Shown: positions 27,251 to 35,391 of the stretch, one piece after another
Numbering within the stretch: the first letter of the stretch is position 1
How the letters are laid out: the number at the start of each line of letters is the position of its first letter
NCBI RefSeq assembly: GCF_019444005.1
Contig: NZ_CP049304.1
Span: 1-64,000, forward strand
DNA length: 64,000 nt
Direction: 5' to 3'
Source: Liquorilactobacillus nagelii DSM 13675
GTDB lineage: Bacteria; Bacillota; Bacilli; Lactobacillales; Lactobacillaceae
Made by a program: the position numbers and the translations under genes
The notes under the pieces: model-generated
Databases searched by the model: none
Told to the model about the DNA's origin: nothing
The model's input: the letters and a program-made list of their open reading frames with translations, nothing else

Positions 27251-28054
27251 TTATGATTTTGGATCAATAATATATTCTTGCCAAGTGTGGTCAGAAATAA
27301 GTTTATATGAGGAATATATATTTTCCTGGGTATCATATTTTAATAGTGGAATAACATGACTCTGATCAGTATGACCATCAATAAAAAAATGACTTTCTCT
27401 ATCCCAGAATATTTTTCCCAGATAGTTAGCATTTTGGGCAACTTCATCAGAGTAGACATGACCGGAAATAATTGTTTTTAAAAATTTTCCAGTTGTCGGT
27501 GGGTATTTATTAGTAAATGTTTCTGAGGCGGTTATACTTTCCCAATAGTCACCAGCATTTTCATCGATGCCAGCATGGACAAAAATTTGATTAGCAGTTA
27601 TATAATAACGTTTGGCTTGATATTTTTGCGTAAACCAATTCAGTAAAGGCCGATTTGTAGGGCTTTGCAATATTTTTTGGCGAATTAAATTGTCCAATTC
27701 AAAAGCATCCGACTCTTTCATGACCATTGCTACAAGCTTAGAATAGCTCTTAGTTCCGATAAAACTATTAATTGTTTCAAAAAAATCATTGAAATTAAAT
27801 TGGGGTTCTTTGTTGAATAGCCAATTGTAAAACCATTCATCGTGATTGCCTAATAAAGTAATAATTTGAGTCGGGTATTTTTTTTCGAGCAACATAACTT
27901 CGTTTAAAACTTGAAATGATTTTCGGCCGTTGTCGACATAATCTCCTAGAAAAACTAGTTTATTTTCTTTTGACTTTAAATCAACCCGTTTGAGAGTCTG
28001 CATCAATTCGGTATAATGTCCATGAATGTCACTCAGTGCATAGATTTTAGCGAT
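27251..28054 (-). CDS. calcineurin-like metallophosphoesterase with an apparent AUC start
   Basis: A 267-aa phosphoesterase of the serine/threonine-phosphatase type. The metal-binding motifs DIHGHY (about residues 9-14), GDYVDNG, LGNHDEWFYN and SGHVYSDE are all present. The first motif lies upstream of every in-frame ATG, GTG or TTG: the farthest such codon is TTG 28006, which would delete it. Homologous coding continues to ATC at 28054-28052 (ATC GCT AAA ATC TAT), 10 nt after an AAGGAG ribosome binding site, and an in-frame stop lies just beyond. Either AUC is the initiator (an ATG changed to ATC) or the gene is impaired. Confidence 0.8.
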   Translation of the reverse strand: MAKIYALSDIHGHYTELMQTLKRVDLKSKENKLVFLGDYVDNGRKSFQVLNEVMLLEKKYPTQIITLLGNHDEWFYNWLFNKEPQFNFNDFFETINSFIGTKSYSKLVAMVMKESDAFELDNLIRQKILQSPTNRPLLNWFTQKYQAKRYYITANQIFVHAGIDENAGDYWESITASETFTNKYPPTTGKFLKTIISGHVYSDEVAQNANYLGKIFWDRESHFFIDGHTDQSHVIPLLKYDTQENIYSSYKLISDHTWQEYIIDPKS

Positions 28055-28273
28055 TTTTAGTCAACTCCTTAAGGGAAATATTTAAAAGCTTATGCTCTGA
28101 TTATACTCTTTTTCTTAATTTAAACTATTGTTAATATCAATAAGTTCAATCAAATTAATTAATACCGTTTTAAATCTAACTGGGATATAATTAAAGTAGC
28201 GTTAGATGGGATTGCTTTTATTTGTTAACACTTTCACAACTACTAAAAGTAGTATAAATGGAGGGAAGCTATA

Positions 28274-28921
28274 ATGAAATTTAAAAAGGAATTGGTCAAC
28301 AATAATTTTTCAGACGTAATTTTTAATCGCCATTCTGTTCGGCTTTTTGATCCCAAAGTAAAGATCTCTCGAGATGAGTTACAGGAAATAATTGCTCAGG
28401 CAACAACAGCTCCGTCAGCTTGCAATCTTCAGTCATGGCATTTTGTAATAATTGATACTCCAGAGGCAAAAGAAAAACTAAAAAAATCGGTTTTGAAATT
28501 CAACTATCCACAAGTTGATACATCATCAGCGATTATTTTTGTAGTTGGTGATACACAATCGCATACGGTTTATCGAGAGGTTTGGCAAAAGGTTTATGAT
28601 GACCATAAGATAACTAAGGAAAAACTAGACCAAATTTTTGGCACTTTTTTGCCAATGTATGAAAATGCTACTCCTGAATTTTTACAATTGGATGCAACAG
28701 TTGATGGTTCAATTGTCGCAACACAGTTGTTATTATTAGCACGTGCACACGGTTATGATGCCAATGCATTTTCGGGTGTTAATTTTAAAACAATCATTCC
28801 AACGCTGGGACTTGATGCTAAACGCTATATTCCAATTATGGGAATTGCTATTGGGAAAGCAGCTGAAAAGCCATTGGAAACTACCAGATATGATTCTAAG
28901 ACGCAAGTTGATTTTTTGTAG
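28274..28921 (+). CDS. nitroreductase family FMN oxidoreductase
   Basis: A 215-aa flavoenzyme. NRHSVRLFDPKVKISRDEL and TTAPSACNLQSWHFVIID form the FMN-binding N-terminal part; ALLARAHGYDANAF and the C-terminal PIMGIAIGKAAEKP complete the fold. Such enzymes reduce nitro compounds or quinones with NAD(P)H. GGAGGGA precedes ATG 28274. It is transcribed alone, divergent from the metallophosphoesterase. Physiological substrate unknown. Confidence 0.87.
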   Translation: MKFKKELVNNNFSDVIFNRHSVRLFDPKVKISRDELQEIIAQATTAPSACNLQSWHFVIIDTPEAKEKLKKSVLKFNYPQVDTSSAIIFVVGDTQSHTVYREVWQKVYDDHKITKEKLDQIFGTFLPMYENATPEFLQLDATVDGSIVATQLLLLARAHGYDANAFSGVNFKTIIPTLGLDAKRYIPIMGIAIGKAAEKPLETTRYDSKTQVDFL

Positions 28922-28997
28922 AAATTTAGATAAGAAATTATCTGATAGTTAAATAATGTTTTAATTATGTCTAAAAAAAAAAGGTGCTGTTAGCTTA

Positions 28998-29045
28998 AGT
29001 GTTCTTCAAAAGCTAGACTAAAAAGTCTAACATTTGGGGGACACT
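28998..29045. mobile_element. IS150/IS3-type terminal hairpin, no transposase
   Basis: A 21-bp imperfect inverted repeat (16 of 21 paired) with a TAAAAA loop: AGTGTTC...GCTAGAC and GTCTAAC...GGGGGACACT. The sequence AGTGTCCCCCAAA on the minus strand matches what I remember of IS150-group ends, which often carry an internal palindrome. It may now work as a terminator for the nitroreductase gene. No transposase remains nearby. Confidence 0.4.
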
Positions 29046-29141
29046 ATTTTTTAGTTAAGGGAAATTTAATATTCTCTAAATTCTTGATATAATTGGAACA
29101 TAGAAAAAATTATTTTGAACTCTCTAGTAAGGAAGGCTACC

Positions 29142-29594
29142 ATGAACTTTTATTCTTATAAGTATCTAATTCAACAAAATAATCAGCAGAACTTGTTTTA
29201 TATTGTCAGTGCAGGAGTTGTTGCGCTGATTGTAATCGTCATGGGGTGGCTCTGGTGGCGACATCGAACCGAGATGAAGTATCGCGATCTTTTTGTCATC
29301 ATGATGTTATTATTACTGTTGATTATCGGTAGCCAAGTTAATGAGTGGCAAAGTGTGAAAAATGATTTTAACCAGAAATCACAAATTATTCAAATTATGC
29401 AGCGAATAGCAAAAGTCAAACATGTCAAGAAAAATCAAGTCTGGTCAAATACGACTGATCTAACGGATGGCATGCTAGTTATGATTAATCATCAGATCTA
29501 TCGTGTAACTATTAATGATTCAGGCAGTAATTTTTCGTTGATGCAAGTGACGTTAACTAGTAATTCAATCAAATATATAAAAACGGAGAAGTAA
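29142..29594 (+). CDS. DUF3290 family membrane protein
   Basis: A 150-aa protein with two N-terminal membrane helices (about residues 20-38 and 49-63) and a soluble C-terminal domain (KHVKKNQVWSNTTDLTDGML). This is the usual layout of DUF3290. ATG 29142 follows AAGGAAGG. The next gene starts 1 nt after its stop and encodes a DUF421 protein, the regular neighbour of DUF3290 in lactobacilli. Function unknown; the pair presumably acts together at the membrane. Confidence 0.78.
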   Translation: MNFYSYKYLIQQNNQQNLFYIVSAGVVALIVIVMGWLWWRHRTEMKYRDLFVIMMLLLLLIIGSQVNEWQSVKNDFNQKSQIIQIMQRIAKVKHVKKNQVWSNTTDLTDGMLVMINHQIYRVTINDSGSNFSLMQVTLTSNSIKYIKTEK

Positions 29595-29595
29595 A

Positions 29596-30237
29596 ATGTT
29601 ATCATATACAGATATAACAATTAAATTGGCGATTGGTTTACTGACGATTATTTTACAGATAAATTTATCTGGTAAAAGCAATTTAGCACCAATCAATGCC
29701 TTAGATCAAGTGCAAAATTATGTTCTTGGTGGTATCGTTGGTGGAATGATTTACAATGAAAGCATTACGGTATTGCAATATATTTTGGTTCTATTGATTT
29801 GGACATTGTTAGTAGCAAGCTTAAGGTTTACAACTAAGCATAATAAGTATATTAAATGGTTGATAGACGGTAAACCGCAGACACTCATTAAAAATGGTCG
29901 TTTGATTGTTGCAACTGCTTTGAAAAATGGTATGAGTGCGAATGATTTAACTTTTCGGTTGCGAACAGAAGGAATTTCAGATATTAAAAAAGTCAAATTA
30001 GCAGTTCTTGAACAAAATGGTCAATTAACAATTACGCAATATGGTGATGATTCGATTAAGTATCCTTTGATTGTTGACGGACAATTAAATGAATTAATGC
30101 TTGAAAATACTGGTCATGATTTGAAATGGCTGGAAGGACAATTAGAAAAGCAAAAGTTACAAATCAAGGATATCTATTTGGCAACTTATGTAGATCAACA
30201 GTTGAATATTTTTAGTTATGCTGATGTGGAGCATTAA
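29596..30237 (+). CDS. DUF421 (YetF-like) membrane protein
   Basis: A 213-aa protein with three N-terminal membrane helices and a cytoplasmic domain. INALDQVQNYVLGGIVGGMIY and the KPQTLIKNGRL segment are characteristic of DUF421/YetF. The C-terminal part (RLRTEGISDIKKVKLAVLEQNGQLTI as a mixed sheet region) is the YetF domain. Coupled to the DUF3290 gene upstream. Some relatives are linked to spore or stress physiology, but no role can be given here. Confidence 0.83.
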   Translation: MLSYTDITIKLAIGLLTIILQINLSGKSNLAPINALDQVQNYVLGGIVGGMIYNESITVLQYILVLLIWTLLVASLRFTTKHNKYIKWLIDGKPQTLIKNGRLIVATALKNGMSANDLTFRLRTEGISDIKKVKLAVLEQNGQLTITQYGDDSIKYPLIVDGQLNELMLENTGHDLKWLEGQLEKQKLQIKDIYLATYVDQQLNIFSYADVEH

Positions 30238-30266
30238 ATTGAAACCCAATAAAAAATAAATTGATC

Positions 30267-30304
30267 AAAAAATACTACTTTCCAAGATAGTATTTTTTTT
30301 TTTG
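30267..30304 (+). terminator. terminator after the DUF421 gene
   Basis: AATACTA pairs with TAGTATT and a run of more than ten T follows. The rest of the gap (30305-30643) holds no reading frame; TATAAT at 30605-30610 is a probable -10 box for the next gene, without a clear -35. Confidence 0.75.
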
Positions 30305-30643
30305 CAAACTATTATTATTTGATTGCCATAACGCCGAGATTATTTATTGTCTTGAAGAGTAATTAGAAATAATACTGGCAAACTAAAAAGCAACTTGCAA
30401 CTGAAACAAGGCAACGTTCAAATCCTAAAATCAGATGAACAATATTATTAGCAGTTTGCCTAATTGAATGATCAGCTTTCTAGGGATTATAGCTAGTAAA
30501 ATATACCATGATAAATGAATTTTATTGCAATTAGATTTCGAAAGAACAAAAACTTTTTAGTGAAAGCTAACCTTTTGTTAATAATTAACTATACATTTAG
30601 AGTGTATAATTATTACTAAGCTTGTAGAAAGAAGTTGGAATAA

Positions 30644-32140
30644 ATGGATAAAAAAACGGCCGTCAAAATTAAACTCAGCGGCCTAGTTTTGATGATTTTT
30701 TCATCAATTTTTGGTTTTAGTAATTCGCTAACTGCATTTTATCAAATGGGATATTCGAGTATTATTTGGTATGTTATTACCGCTCTGCTATTCTTCGTAC
30801 CTTCTGCTTTGATGTTTGCTGAGTATGGGGCGTCTTTTAAGGCTGCTAAAGGAGGAATTTTTTCTTGGTTACGTGGCTCGATTGGTGAAAAGCCCGCTTT
30901 TATTGGAACTTTTATTTGGCTAGCAGCATGGGTGGTTTGGTTAGTATCCTCCACTCAATTTCTCTTGGTTTCAGTTTCGACGATGATTTCAGGTCACGAT
31001 AAAACTCAAACTTGGCATTTATTTGGTTTAAATTCAGACCAGACGCTTGGTTTGTTGGAAGTTATTTTTCTATGCCTAGTTACGCTAATTGCTTGCCGTG
31101 GAATTAAGAACATTGCCAAAATTGCTTCATTTTGTGGGGTTTTTACTTTGGGAATTTCGGTTGTTTTTATTGGCTGCAGTTTATTAATTTGGTTGTTAAA
31201 TCACGGTGCTTTGGCAGAACCGTTAACTAAAACTAGTTTAATCAAATCACCGAATGCTAGCTTTGTTTCGCCAATTGCCATTGTTTCGTTTATTATCTAC
31301 TCACTTTTCGCTTATGGCGGTTTAGAGACAATGGCAGGGGTGATTGATTCAGTCGATCGCCCAGAAAAAACTTTTCCTCGTGCATTGATCGTTGCGATGC
31401 TACTAATGACAGTCATTTATGTTTTGGCAATCTTTCTGTGCGGTGTTAGCACAAACTGGCAAGAAATTTTGGGCAAAAAGAATGTTAATTTGGCCAATGT
31501 TGAATATGTATTGATTAATAATATGGGATTGACAGTTGGAGCCAAACTGGGTTTAAGTCATGCTACAGCGGTCAGTTTAGGAAAGATATTTTCACAAATT
31601 ACAGCAATGAGTGATGTTTTTGGCGGGCTAGGTGCTGCTTTTGTCATGACTTATTCACCAATTAAGTCATTTATTGAGGGTTGTGATCCACGCTTGTTGC
31701 CGAAAAAACTAACTAAAATGAATCGCTTCAACATGCCAGCTGCAGCTATGTGGACTCAAACAATAATTGTTAGTTTGATTACAATTTTTATTGCGTTAGG
31801 TGGGAGTGCGGCTAATGAATTTTACACGGTTTTAACTGATATGATGAACGTATCATCTTCAGCGCCGTATCTTTTCTTAGTTGGAGCTTTCCCGTTTTTC
31901 AAAATGAAAAAAGATCTTGATCGGCCGTTTATCTTTTATAAAGACATACGTGGGACCTGGATAGTTACTGGGATTGTTTGGTTAGTAATTGCGATTGGAA
32001 TAATCTTTACTTGCATTGAACCAGTACTTGATGGGGACTACTTGACAGCCTTTTGGACGGCATTCGGACCGGTCTTTTTTGGAGTAGTTGCTTGGATCTT
32101 TTATACGCGAGCAGAGCACAAACATATCTTAGATAATTAA
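30644..32140 (+). CDS. APC-family amino acid permease (YjeM/GadC-like)
   Basis: A 498-aa membrane protein with about twelve helices. The start (KIKLSGLVLMIFSSIFGFSN) has the conserved glycine-rich first helix, followed by YGASFKAAKGGIFSWLRGSIGE and FAYGGLETMAGVIDSVDRPEKTF, typical of glutamate/GABA-antiporter-like permeases of the YjeM group. The substrate is not decidable. No decarboxylase gene lies beside it, so an acid-resistance role is not supported by context. ATG 30644 follows AGAAAGAAG. Confidence 0.83.
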   Translation: MDKKTAVKIKLSGLVLMIFSSIFGFSNSLTAFYQMGYSSIIWYVITALLFFVPSALMFAEYGASFKAAKGGIFSWLRGSIGEKPAFIGTFIWLAAWVVWLVSSTQFLLVSVSTMISGHDKTQTWHLFGLNSDQTLGLLEVIFLCLVTLIACRGIKNIAKIASFCGVFTLGISVVFIGCSLLIWLLNHGALAEPLTKTSLIKSPNASFVSPIAIVSFIIYSLFAYGGLETMAGVIDSVDRPEKTFPRALIVAMLLMTVIYVLAIFLCGVSTNWQEILGKKNVNLANVEYVLINNMGLTVGAKLGLSHATAVSLGKIFSQITAMSDVFGGLGAAFVMTYSPIKSFIEGCDPRLLPKKLTKMNRFNMPAAAMWTQTIIVSLITIFIALGGSAANEFYTVLTDMMNVSSSAPYLFLVGAFPFFKMKKDLDRPFIFYKDIRGTWIVTGIVWLVIAIGIIFTCIEPVLDGDYLTAFWTAFGPVFFGVVAWIFYTRAEHKHILDN

Positions 32141-32283
32141 ATAGTAATAACTTTTAGGATTGAATTTGGGTTAATTCGTTAAGCTTTGATAAACAACTTT
32201 AGTTAATATTAGCTGGTTCACTATTAAAAAATTTCAGCTTAGCTAAAGTAGGTACTTTAACTAAAATTGATTTATGGAAAATA

Positions 32284-32321
32284 AAAAGTTAGATCGAAAT
32301 TAAATTTTTGATCTAACTTTT
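32284..32321. terminator. bidirectional terminator
   Basis: AAAAGTTAGATC pairs with GATCTAACTTTT between convergent genes ending at 32140 (plus) and 32332 (minus). Confidence 0.83.
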
Positions 32322-32331
32322 GTTTATATTG

Positions 32332-32940
32332 TTAATTGTTTTTGAGTCGATGACGGTCTTGATAACTCACACTAGTTGAAAGCTTTCTGATAATCAAGAA
32401 TATTCCAAATCCGGCTAATCCGCCCAATGTATTTTGGAGTAAGTCATTCAAATCAAATAAACGGTGTTCCAAGTAAAAGTAAGAAAAGATTAGCTGTGAA
32501 GTTTCGATTGTTAGTGAGGTAAAAAATGAAATTTTGAGCATTTTTTTCCAAGAAGCCAAATGTGGCCAAAGTAAACTAATGAAAATAGTTAATGGCAGCA
32601 ACATAATTAAGTTTCCAGCAATTGTATATTGTGAAGCCGCCGTATATATTGTTTTGTACATTTCTAAAGGATGCCATTCAATATTAGTCAGATAACCGAA
32701 TCCACCCGCTCCTCGAATCAGATGCCAATATGTCCAAGGAGTATAAATGTTAATGCTGGTAGTTAATTGAGCAACACAAAGTAAGTAGAAAACAAATAAT
32801 CCTTTGATCAAATTGTGCCAAGTAAATTTAGGAAAGCGGGTTTGTGACCAGAAGACAATCAGTCCCATTATGCCTAAGATTCCTAATTTGAAAGGCGTAA
32901 TTGTAAAAATTGGTAAATATATTTGAGAGTTGATCAGCAT
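32332..32940 (-). CDS. VanZ-like membrane protein
   Basis: A 202-aa membrane protein with five or six helices. AGNLIMLLPLTIFISLLWP, SFFTSLTIETSQLIF and HRLFDLNDLLQNTLGGLAGF are the VanZ-family signature blocks. VanZ relatives can confer low-level teicoplanin resistance in enterococci, but most chromosomal homologues have no known role and no van genes are nearby. ATG 32940 is followed by MLINSQIYLPIFTI, and a GGTGGGA ribosome binding site precedes it. Confidence 0.83.
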   Translation of the reverse strand: MLINSQIYLPIFTITPFKLGILGIMGLIVFWSQTRFPKFTWHNLIKGLFVFYLLCVAQLTTSINIYTPWTYWHLIRGAGGFGYLTNIEWHPLEMYKTIYTAASQYTIAGNLIMLLPLTIFISLLWPHLASWKKMLKISFFTSLTIETSQLIFSYFYLEHRLFDLNDLLQNTLGGLAGFGIFLIIRKLSTSVSYQDRHRLKNN

Positions 32941-33192
32941 ATTCCCACCTGCCTTTTTTTATTTATACTTAGTTTAACGATAAGGTTAGGGGAATTTGCT
33001 AATAATTGATGAAAGAATTCTGTTTTTTTTAATAAAACTGTTTAAAATTATTAAGAAGATCTAAAGTGAGGAAAACTCAAAAAAGTGCCATATGGTAACT
33101 AGTTGAACTTATATTAGTTTACAAGGGGCATCAGGTGGCTGTGCGTAATTAATTCAAAAGCTTAAGTGGAAACGTTCTTGTTGATTGAAAAG

Positions 33193-33230
33193 AAAAGCTC
33201 ATTTTTCTTAACTTGAAAAATGGACTTTTT
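33193..33230. terminator. hairpin in the VanZ-CHAD intergenic region
   Basis: AAAAGCTCATTTTTC pairs with GAAAAATGGACTTTT (two mismatches), then T. It probably ends the minus-strand CHAD gene. Nothing else identifiable lies in 32941-33365. Confidence 0.65.
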
Positions 33231-33365
33231 GCCAACAAATACAATCGTAAATTTAATTAAAATTAGGTAGATGGATGTTAACAATAACGCTGCGATAAAT
33301 TTTTAGTTTGATTTATGATAACTTTCCGACTTTAGCTGAGATTGGTTAGAAGTCACAACATGGCA

Positions 33366-34151
33366 TCACTGATTTTGAACTAAAACTTGGGTTTGTATTT
33401 GTAAAATTTTTTTCAACAAATCTTTTTCAGATTGATTATTGGTTTGTTGGATAAACTTTTGCAAAAGCTCAGTATTAATGTGAGCATCAGTGATTGCACC
33501 GCACCTATTTTGAACTTTTTCAGCTAAGCGGTGACTTTTTTTAGCCTTTTTTGGCGCAAATTTGATCAAATAAGTAGAGGCATAACGAAGGGTCTTAGCT
33601 TTCTTTCGAATTTGGTGAACTGTTTGGTATTCAGAAAAGTTAACAGCTTGATAACTTTTGACCAACTTTTTGGTTTTGCGCTGAAATTCGTGCTTAATTA
33701 ATTGAGACCAATCAAAATTAGTTGAAAGTTCTAGTTGATTAAGTTGTTTATTAGCAACGGTTAAGTGATCTACCAGTATTTTCCAGTTATCTTCAGCCAA
33801 CACTTGTCGCATTGCAACTAAACGTTTTGCATTTACTTGGACCAACAAATGAAAATAAGCTGGTGTATCTAACGGATGATTAAAAGCATAATCACTAATT
33901 TCACCAAATAAAACATCTAGTTCGCGCAGGGAGTTCAGCATTTTGGCGGCATTGCTGAGATTCTCGTCTAATATTTTAAAGCTAACCGGGTCAAGTTGAG
34001 GCTTGAGAAACTTATATAAACTGCGTAAAGAACGAATAGCTACACGTAAATCGTGGTTGCGATTGGGGTCAAAGGGATTATTAGCAAAACGGATTAAATC
34101 AGTTTTGATTGCAGTATTTTGCTGCTGTAAAATTTCAAAAATTGATAGCAT
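33366..34151 (-). CDS. CHAD domain protein
   Basis: A 261-aa all-helical protein. The CHAD signature histidines and basic residues are visible in NRNHDLRVAIRSLRSLYKFL near the N-terminus and VHQIRKKAKTLRYASTYL in the second repeat. CHAD domains bind polyphosphate. ATG 34151 follows AAAGGAGG by 8 nt; the upstream ATG 34187 is rejected. The usual partner CYTH domain is not fused and no CYTH or polyphosphate kinase gene is in the window. Confidence 0.85.
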   Translation of the reverse strand: MLSIFEILQQQNTAIKTDLIRFANNPFDPNRNHDLRVAIRSLRSLYKFLKPQLDPVSFKILDENLSNAAKMLNSLRELDVLFGEISDYAFNHPLDTPAYFHLLVQVNAKRLVAMRQVLAEDNWKILVDHLTVANKQLNQLELSTNFDWSQLIKHEFQRKTKKLVKSYQAVNFSEYQTVHQIRKKAKTLRYASTYLIKFAPKKAKKSHRLAEKVQNRCGAITDAHINTELLQKFIQQTNNQSEKDLLKKILQIQTQVLVQNQ

Positions 34152-34366
34152 AGTTCTTGCCTCCTTTCCAAATAAGGCCACAGACATAAAAGGTGCTGAA
34201 ACAAGCTTCTTTTGCCTATATCATAACATCTAGAAACCAATTAGTAGTTAAATTTGACTAGACAAAACTTATTGTTACTAGCACAGATTACGGAATTTGA
34301 TGCTAAAATATAATAGGTGATCTTAATTTATCGATAAAAAGATTAATTTTGGAAGGAAATATTATT

Positions 34367-35308
34367 TTGCGAAATTTAACGAGATGGCAGTCAAATGTAA
34401 TTTTACTGTTGACTGCCATAATTTGGGGAACCAGTTATATTTTTATTAAGGAAGCCTTGCAGGGAAACTTGCCAGCGGGCCTCTTAAATGCTTTACGTGG
34501 TTTAGTTTTTTCAGGCTTAATGTTTTGCTTTTTTTCAAAATCAATTTGTAAAATAAATCGAACGGATTTTAAAATTGGACTTTTTTCTGGATTAATCAAC
34601 TTTTTAGGATATCAACTGCAAACAAGTGGCTTGAAGTACACAACTCCTAGTAATAGTGCGTTTTTAACGGCAACTTATATTGTTATGATTCCGTTTGTTG
34701 TTTGGTTTTTGCTTAAACGAAAACCATTACCGAAGAGTTTTTTAGCAATTGTACTCTGTTTTCTAGGAACAATTGTTTTGACTAATTCATTTAGTAAGGG
34801 ATTTTCATTACACTATGGCGATGCATTAACTTTAATCGGAGCCTTTTTTTATGCTTTACAAATTGTTTATTTCAGCAATACAGCCGCTACAGCTAATCCA
34901 TTTGTCATTGCATTTATGCTGGGGTTAGTTCAACTTATAGCTGGAATCGGTTGGTCATTAAGTTTCGAACTTCATGCTTATGCAGCAATTAATTGGGGAC
35001 AAGCGTTACCACCGGTTATAATTTTAGGAGTATTTGCTTCTTTTGCTGCTCAGCTGCTACAAGTGATTGGTCAAAGAAATACTGATGCAACTTCGGCTGG
35101 TTTGATTTTGATGACAGAGTCGCTGTTTGGAAGTTTATTTTCAGTGGTCGGTGGGTTTGAAGCCCTAACAAATAATTTATTGCTTGGTGGTTTGTTAATT
35201 ATAGTTTCAATCTTAATCATGGAGATTAATTTGCGCAAAATTATTTTCACGAGAAGAAAACAATTTTTATTTAAAAGCAAGCAGCCGCATGCTAAAGATA
35301 AAAATTAA
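34367..35308 (+). CDS. EamA/DMT family transporter
   Basis: A 313-aa membrane protein with ten predicted helices in two EamA repeats. LTAIIWGTSYIFIKEAL is the start of the first and FYALQIVYFSNTAATANPF of the second; TTPSNSAFLTATYIVMIPF is typical of this family. TTG 34367 lies 9 nt after GGAAGGA and is preferred over an in-frame TTG at 34349, which overlaps that motif. Substrate unknown. Confidence 0.83.
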   Translation: MRNLTRWQSNVILLLTAIIWGTSYIFIKEALQGNLPAGLLNALRGLVFSGLMFCFFSKSICKINRTDFKIGLFSGLINFLGYQLQTSGLKYTTPSNSAFLTATYIVMIPFVVWFLLKRKPLPKSFLAIVLCFLGTIVLTNSFSKGFSLHYGDALTLIGAFFYALQIVYFSNTAATANPFVIAFMLGLVQLIAGIGWSLSFELHAYAAINWGQALPPVIILGVFASFAAQLLQVIGQRNTDATSAGLILMTESLFGSLFSVVGGFEALTNNLLLGGLLIIVSILIMEINLRKIIFTRRKQFLFKSKQPHAKDKN

Positions 35309-35334
35309 TTTTAAAAATAAGAAGGAATCTAAAA

Positions 35335-35381
35335 AAGCGGTAACTACAAAGTTAAAAGGTTTGACTTTGTAGTTACCGCTT
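35335..35381. terminator. strong bidirectional terminator
   Basis: A perfect 18-bp stem, AAGCGGTAACTACAAAGT with ACTTTGTAGTTACCGCTT, between convergent genes. The A6 before it gives a T tail on the minus strand, so malL termination is its clearest job. Confidence 0.9.
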
Positions 35382-35391
35382 GAAAACAATT

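Noticed and set aside
33093..33107. GGTAACTAGTTGAAC as a second MarR operator
   Set aside because: It shares the AACTAGTT centre with the site at 39587 but is imperfect, and no promoter or gene start is close.
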